The translations under genes were made by a program, and so were the position numbers. A stretch of DNA of 49,794 nt from Candidatus Rokubacteria bacterium 13_1_40CM_69_27 (GTDB lineage: Bacteria > Methylomirabilota > Methylomirabilia > Rokubacteriales > CSP1-6), in assembly GCA_001917535.1 (NCBI GenBank), contig MNEF01000049.1, positions 1-49,794 of the forward strand, read 5' to 3'. Of this stretch, positions 46,194 to 49,794 are shown in pieces (within the stretch, counting starts at the first letter, position 1; each line of letters starts with the position of its first letter). Under the pieces are notes generated by a model. It was not told where the DNA came from. It did not search any database and worked only from the letters and a program-made list of their open reading frames with translations.

Positions 46194-46256
46194 TTGACAA
46201 GGTCATCGGGCCCTCTCCCCGATGGCCCTTGACAAGGCGGGTCACCCAAGCATAAA
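46194..46256 (+). promoter_or_regulatory. Candidate promoter and operator of the ABC importer genes
   Basis: Two TTGACAAGG motifs stand at 46194 and 46229. Between them CATCGGG (46204-46210) and CCCGATG (46218-46224) form a perfect 7-bp inverted repeat. The second TTGACA is 16 bases from CATAAA (46251-46256), a moderate -10. An operator overlapping the upstream side of the promoter is plausible. The 46298 gene starts about 35 bases beyond. Confidence 0.45.
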
Positions 46257-46297
46257 TCACTGAATCCTCGGCACTAGACGCTCAAGGAGGTTCACCG

Positions 46298-47629
46298 ATG
46301 ACTGACCCACGACCCGTTCCGAGCGCCGTGACCGTCGACCGCCGCGACTTCATCAGAGTTACGGGCGCCGGGGTCGCGGGGGCGACACTGCTCACGATGC
46401 TCGAGGCCCGCCAGGCGCCGGCCCAGCTCCGGGGCACGGGCCTGCGCATGCTCAAGTGGAGCCATTTCGTTCCCGCCTACGACGCCTGGTTCGACGACTT
46501 CGCCAAGAAGTGGGGCGACGCCAACGGCGTCAAGGTGCGGGTGGACCACATCCCGCATCTCGAGCTGCCGGCGCGCTACGCCGCGGAGTTCGCGGCGGGC
46601 GCCGGCCACGACCTCATCTACTTCGTCGGCCAGATCCTCACCGGGCAGTACTACCGGAACCTGGTCGACCTCTCCGATGTCGCCGAGGGGCTCGGTAAGA
46701 AGTACGGCGCCTGGATGGAGAACGCCAAGAGCGCGGGCCAGGTGGGCGGCCGCTGGTACGGGGTCCCCGACTTCTACATCGCGATCCCGGTGCTGTGGCG
46801 CAAGGATCTCTTCGACTCGGTGGGGCTGGGCGCGCCCACGACCTGGGAGGACCTGCGAAAGGCGGCGCGGCTGCTCAAGCCCAAGGGGCACCCGACGGGC
46901 ATGCAGTTCTCCCACTGCAACGACGCCAACCACAACTGGCGCGCCCTCATGTACTGCTTCGGCGTCAAGGAGACGGACCCCTCCGGCCAGAACATCCTGA
47001 TCGACTCGAAGGAGATGCGCGAGGCGCTCCGCTTCGCCAAGGCCATCTACGACGAGGGTATGACGCCCGAGGTCTTCTCCTGGGACGATGCCTCGGACAA
47101 CCGCTTCCTGGCCTCCGGCGTCGGGTCCTGGATCCACGACGCCATCTCGGCGTTCCGCACCACCCAGGACACCAACCCCAAGGTCTTCGAGCACACGTAC
47201 TGCCTGCCGGAGGCGGCGGGTCCGGCCGGGCTTCGCTGGAACGTGGGCGAGCCCAACGTGTGGGCGATCTGGAAGTTCTCGAAGAACGTCCCCGCCGCCA
47301 AGGAGTTCATCCAGCACATCGCCAACAATCAGAAGGAGGCGATGGAAGCCAGCCGCGGCTACAACATGCCGTTCCTGCGCGAGCAGTACAAGAAGCCGAT
47401 GCCGGGGCTGGGCAACGACTCGAAGCTGGGGGTGCTGCAGGAGCAGGACAAGATCACGGCGTTCTTCGGCCACCCCGGGCCCATGACGCCGCCGGCCCAG
47501 GAGGTGCTCACCACCTTCATCGTCCCCGACATGTTCACGCGGGTGGCGCGCGGGGCCAACATCGAGGAGACGATGAAGTGGGGTGTCGGCGAGATCCGGC
47601 GCATCTACACCAAGCACAAAGCCTCCTAG
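46298..47629 (+). CDS. ABC transporter solute-binding protein, carbohydrate-type, Tat-exported
   Basis: A 443-residue extracytoplasmic binding protein of the sugar (MalE/UgpB-like) class. The N-terminus has a twin-arginine signal (R15-R16 in VDRRDFIRV) followed by a hydrophobic stretch and cleavage near APAQ. The mature part shows the usual two-lobe features (VPDFYIAIPVLWRKDLFDSV, ASGVGSWIHDAI). A strong AAGGAGGT site precedes the ATG. It is followed directly by two permease genes. The substrate is probably a sugar or polyol but cannot be named. Tat export suggests that it folds in the cytoplasm. Confidence 0.93.
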   Translation: MTDPRPVPSAVTVDRRDFIRVTGAGVAGATLLTMLEARQAPAQLRGTGLRMLKWSHFVPAYDAWFDDFAKKWGDANGVKVRVDHIPHLELPARYAAEFAAGAGHDLIYFVGQILTGQYYRNLVDLSDVAEGLGKKYGAWMENAKSAGQVGGRWYGVPDFYIAIPVLWRKDLFDSVGLGAPTTWEDLRKAARLLKPKGHPTGMQFSHCNDANHNWRALMYCFGVKETDPSGQNILIDSKEMREALRFAKAIYDEGMTPEVFSWDDASDNRFLASGVGSWIHDAISAFRTTQDTNPKVFEHTYCLPEAAGPAGLRWNVGEPNVWAIWKFSKNVPAAKEFIQHIANNQKEAMEASRGYNMPFLREQYKKPMPGLGNDSKLGVLQEQDKITAFFGHPGPMTPPAQEVLTTFIVPDMFTRVARGANIEETMKWGVGEIRRIYTKHKAS

Positions 47630-47632
47630 CGA

Positions 47633-48613
47633 ATGGCTGAGAGCTCGGGCGGAAGCTCCTCGCCCGGAACTTCGCTTGCGGTCGCGGTCGGCGGGCAGGC
47701 GCGGGTGCGGCCCTGGTGGCGCACCCCCACCGCCCGTCGCTACGTCTTCGGCTACACGCTGCTGGCTCCCGCCATCCTCTATGTGGGCCTCCTGGTCGGC
47801 ATCCCGTTCCTCTTCTCGCTCTACCTCTCGATGAGCGATGCCTCCGTGGGCGACCCCGTGGCCAGCTTCGTCGGGCTCCAGAACTTCGAGGCGGCCCTGG
47901 AGAACCAGGCCTTCTACGGCGCCCTCCGCAACACGCTGGTCTTCACGATCGGCGCCGGAATCCTCAAGGGCCTGCTGGGCACCACGCTGGCGTTCCTGCT
48001 CGTCCAGTCCTTCCGGGGCCGCCGACTCGTCCGCGCGCTCGTCGTCATCCCCTTCACGCTGCCCATCGCGGTGAGCGTGCTCGGCTGGAAGTGGATGTTC
48101 GACTCGCAGTTCAGCGTCGTGAACTGGGCGCTGAGCCGGCTCGGGCTGATCGGGGCCTACGGCTCGGCCGACTGGCCGGTCTGGCTCGGCCAGCCGCACC
48201 TGGCGCTCTTCTCGGTGATGTTCGTCAACGTCTGGCGCGGCTTTCCGTTCAGCGCCATCGTCCTGCTGGCGGGCATGACCTCGGTGGCCCCGGAGATCAT
48301 CGAGGCCGCCAAGGTCGACGGGGCGAACTTCCTCCAGCGATTCCAGAGGATCATCGTGCCGATGATCGCTCCGATCCTCTTCATCGGCACCGCCTTCGAC
48401 ACCGTCTTCACGCTCTCCGACCTCAGCATCGTGTACCTGCTCACCAACGGCGGACCCGACGGCGCCACCGAGATCCTGCCGACGCTGGCCTACAACACCG
48501 GCATCCGGGCCGGGGCCCTGGGCCGCGGCGCCGCCATCTCGCTCTTCCTCTTCCCCCTGCTGCTGCCGGCGATGATCATCCTCCTGCGCACGCTCCGCCG
48601 GAGACAGTACTGA
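47633..48613 (+). CDS. ABC sugar-type permease subunit 1 (MalF/UgpA-like)
   Basis: A 326-residue inner-membrane protein with six helices after a hydrophilic N-terminus. The EAA loop reads EAAKVDGANFLQRFQRIIVP, which docks the ATPase. It starts 3 bases past the binding-protein stop, and its stop overlaps the next ATG (TGATG). Works with the second permease as a heterodimer. Confidence 0.93.
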   Translation: MAESSGGSSSPGTSLAVAVGGQARVRPWWRTPTARRYVFGYTLLAPAILYVGLLVGIPFLFSLYLSMSDASVGDPVASFVGLQNFEAALENQAFYGALRNTLVFTIGAGILKGLLGTTLAFLLVQSFRGRRLVRALVVIPFTLPIAVSVLGWKWMFDSQFSVVNWALSRLGLIGAYGSADWPVWLGQPHLALFSVMFVNVWRGFPFSAIVLLAGMTSVAPEIIEAAKVDGANFLQRFQRIIVPMIAPILFIGTAFDTVFTLSDLSIVYLLTNGGPDGATEILPTLAYNTGIRAGALGRGAAISLFLFPLLLPAMIILLRTLRRRQY

Positions 48614-49488
48614 TGCCGGCGAGCGTGGGCTCCGGAAATCCCCGCAGCCGCCGGACCAGGGAAGTGCGGCGGCACCTGCTGGTCTACAGCGGGCTGATCC
48701 CGTTCCTGGTCATCGCCGTGTTCCCGATCTTCTGGATGGCCATCACCGCGCTCAAGCAGGAGCCGGACCTCTACCGCATGGACGTCGTGCCCTTCTGGTT
48801 CCATCTACCGCCGACGTGGAAGAACTTCGACTTCCTCTTCCACCGCACCTTCTACGTGGACTGGATCGTCAACACCATGTCGATCTCGTTCTGGGTCTCT
48901 GCGATCACGCTGCTGACGGCGGTGCCGGCCGGCTATGCGCTGGCCCGCCTGCGCCTGCCGTTCGCGGAGAACCTCGGCATCGGGATCTTCATGACCTATC
49001 TGGTACCCGCCATCATCCTCTTCATCCCGCTGGCGCGGGTGGTCAGCACGCTGGGACTTCAAGATATGTGGTGGGCGCTGGTGGCGGTCTATCCGACGTT
49101 CACGATCCCGTTCTGCACCTGGCTGCTGATGGGATTCTTCAAGACGGTGCCCTTCGAGATCGAGGAAGCGGCGATGATCGACGGCTGCGGCCAGCTGGGC
49201 GCGCTGCTCCGGGTCGTCCTGCCGGTGAGCTGGCCGGGGCTGATCACCTCCGTGATCTTCTCCTTCACGCTCTCCATGCAGGACTTCCTCTACTCGCTGG
49301 CGTTCGTCTCGATCTCCGAGCAGAAGCCGGTGCCGCTGGGAGTCGCCACCGAGCTGATCCGGGGCGACGTCTATTTCTGGGGCTCGCTCATGGCGGGCGC
49401 GCTGCTGGTGGGCGTGCCCGTGGCCATCGTGTACAACCTGTTTCTCGACAAGTTCATCTCCGGCATCACGGGAGCGGCCGTCAAGTAG
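48613..49488 (+). CDS. ABC sugar-type permease subunit 2 (MalG/UgpE-like)
   Basis: A 291-residue permease with six helices and an EAA loop (EIEEAAMIDGCGQLGALLRV, then VLPVSW). Start ATG overlaps the first permease's stop by one base. The N-terminus (SRRTREVRRHLLVYSGLIPF) is basic, keeping it cytoplasmic. No ATP-binding subunit gene follows before the window end; a shared or distant ATPase (MsmX/UgpC-type) is possible. Confidence 0.93.
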   Translation: MPASVGSGNPRSRRTREVRRHLLVYSGLIPFLVIAVFPIFWMAITALKQEPDLYRMDVVPFWFHLPPTWKNFDFLFHRTFYVDWIVNTMSISFWVSAITLLTAVPAGYALARLRLPFAENLGIGIFMTYLVPAIILFIPLARVVSTLGLQDMWWALVAVYPTFTIPFCTWLLMGFFKTVPFEIEEAAMIDGCGQLGALLRVVLPVSWPGLITSVIFSFTLSMQDFLYSLAFVSISEQKPVPLGVATELIRGDVYFWGSLMAGALLVGVPVAIVYNLFLDKFISGITGAAVK

Positions 49489-49526
49489 GTGTTTCCAGCG
49501 CATCGCATTTTTCGGGGAGGGCAGCG

Positions 49527-49794
49527 ATGAGACACAGGGGCTTCGTCGCAGTGATCGCGGCACTGGTCGTGTTGGTGGGTGGCGCGCAGGCGCAGTACTA
49601 CGGGGGCGGCGGGACGCCGCCCGCCCAGGCCCAGGACGGCAAGCCGGCGCTCGAAAAGGGCGTGAAGGCCAGGAACCTCGTCACCTCGCTGGGCGGTTTC
49701 CGGGGGATGGCCAACGTTCCCGTCGTCCTCACCGGCCAGATCGTCGAGATCGAGCCCGGCGGGCAGACCGGTCGGCAGCGCCACCAGGTGCCGT
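49527..49794 (+). CDS. Secreted cupin-like protein, truncated by the window end
   Basis: Only the first 89 residues are visible. A signal peptide (FVAVIAALVVLVGGAQAQ, cleavage about residue 22) is followed by a Gly/Pro/Gln linker and then VVLTGQIVEIEPGGQTGRQR ending in HQVP. This last part resembles the first cupin motif with a metal-binding His. GGGGAGGG precedes the ATG. It follows the permease genes by about 40 bases and could belong to the same unit. Confidence 0.65.
   Translation, partial: MRHRGFVAVIAALVVLVGGAQAQYYGGGGTPPAQAQDGKPALEKGVKARNLVTSLGGFRGMANVPVVLTGQIVEIEPGGQTGRQRHQVP

Overview
The window is about 49.8 kb of very GC-rich bacterial DNA. It is densely coded, with many ATGA, TTGA or GTGA stop/start overlaps and frequent GTG starts. 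The mix of genes (many hybrid kinases and sigma-54-type regulators, solitary receiver proteins, OFA-like MFS carriers, a MoaD-MoaE fusion, a sugar-type ABC importer, urate-oxidase-like membrane protein, rubrerythrin cluster) looks like an uncultured soil or groundwater lineage such as Candidatus Rokubacteria (Methylomirabilota). That placement is inference from gene content only. No rRNA, CRISPR array, phage or intact insertion sequence was seen. One tRNA-Met (anticodon CAT) lies at 19990-20064.

1-12.6 kb, minus strand: a 7TM-GAF-GAF hybrid histidine kinase, a small zinc-ribbon/coiled-coil protein, then a translationally coupled run uvrA -> MFS carrier -> six-GAF hybrid kinase. 12.7-15.3 kb, plus strand: an NtrC-type activator, then a well-matched sigma-54 promoter (14147-14161) in front of two orphan genes and a solitary receiver protein. 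15.3-18.7 kb, plus strand: a Fur/PerR-like regulator with its own sigma-70 promoter and a long palindromic operator, a short rubrerythrin, a GlpC-like Fe-S protein, DUF3501 and a lipoprotein cytochrome c. I read this as one oxidative-stress or electron-transfer operon, with a 24-bp inverted repeat between rubrerythrin and the Fe-S gene.

18.7-21.9 kb: a PuuD-like membrane protein, a poly-Asp/Glu protein, the tRNA, CsbD and DUF1328 stress proteins, a receiver protein and a decayed receiver pseudogene. 21.9-25.8 kb, plus strand: crotonase-fold protein, GT4 glycosyltransferase, two 6-pyruvoyl-tetrahydropterin synthase paralogues, GTP cyclohydrolase I and an SDR, almost all overlapping. Enzyme for enzyme this matches the tetrahydrobiopterin route (GTPCH-I, PTPS, sepiapterin-reductase-like SDR) with a glycosyltransferase added, so a glycosylated pterin is the most interesting prediction in the window. 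25.9-31.2 kb: A-type Fe-S carrier, MoaD-MoaE fusion, TilS, HtrA protease and a second NtrC-type regulator, the last four coupled by overlaps.

31.2-35 kb is sparse: a broken DinB-like gene, a type IV pilin with a strong terminator, and several small orphan proteins. 35-45 kb, minus strand: alpha/beta hydrolase, methyltransferase, MgtE, fumarase/aspartase-family lyase, a small zinc protein, a membrane sensor-HAMP-trehalose-phosphate-synthase fusion, ApgM phosphoglycerate mutase and a fumarylacetoacetate-hydrolase-family enzyme. 44.7-49.8 kb: a proline-rich membrane protein, a CusF-like copper protein whose gene is antisense to the tail of a cytochrome c ORF, a Tat-exported solute-binding protein with two permeases (no ATPase in view), and the start of a cupin-like secreted protein cut by the window end.
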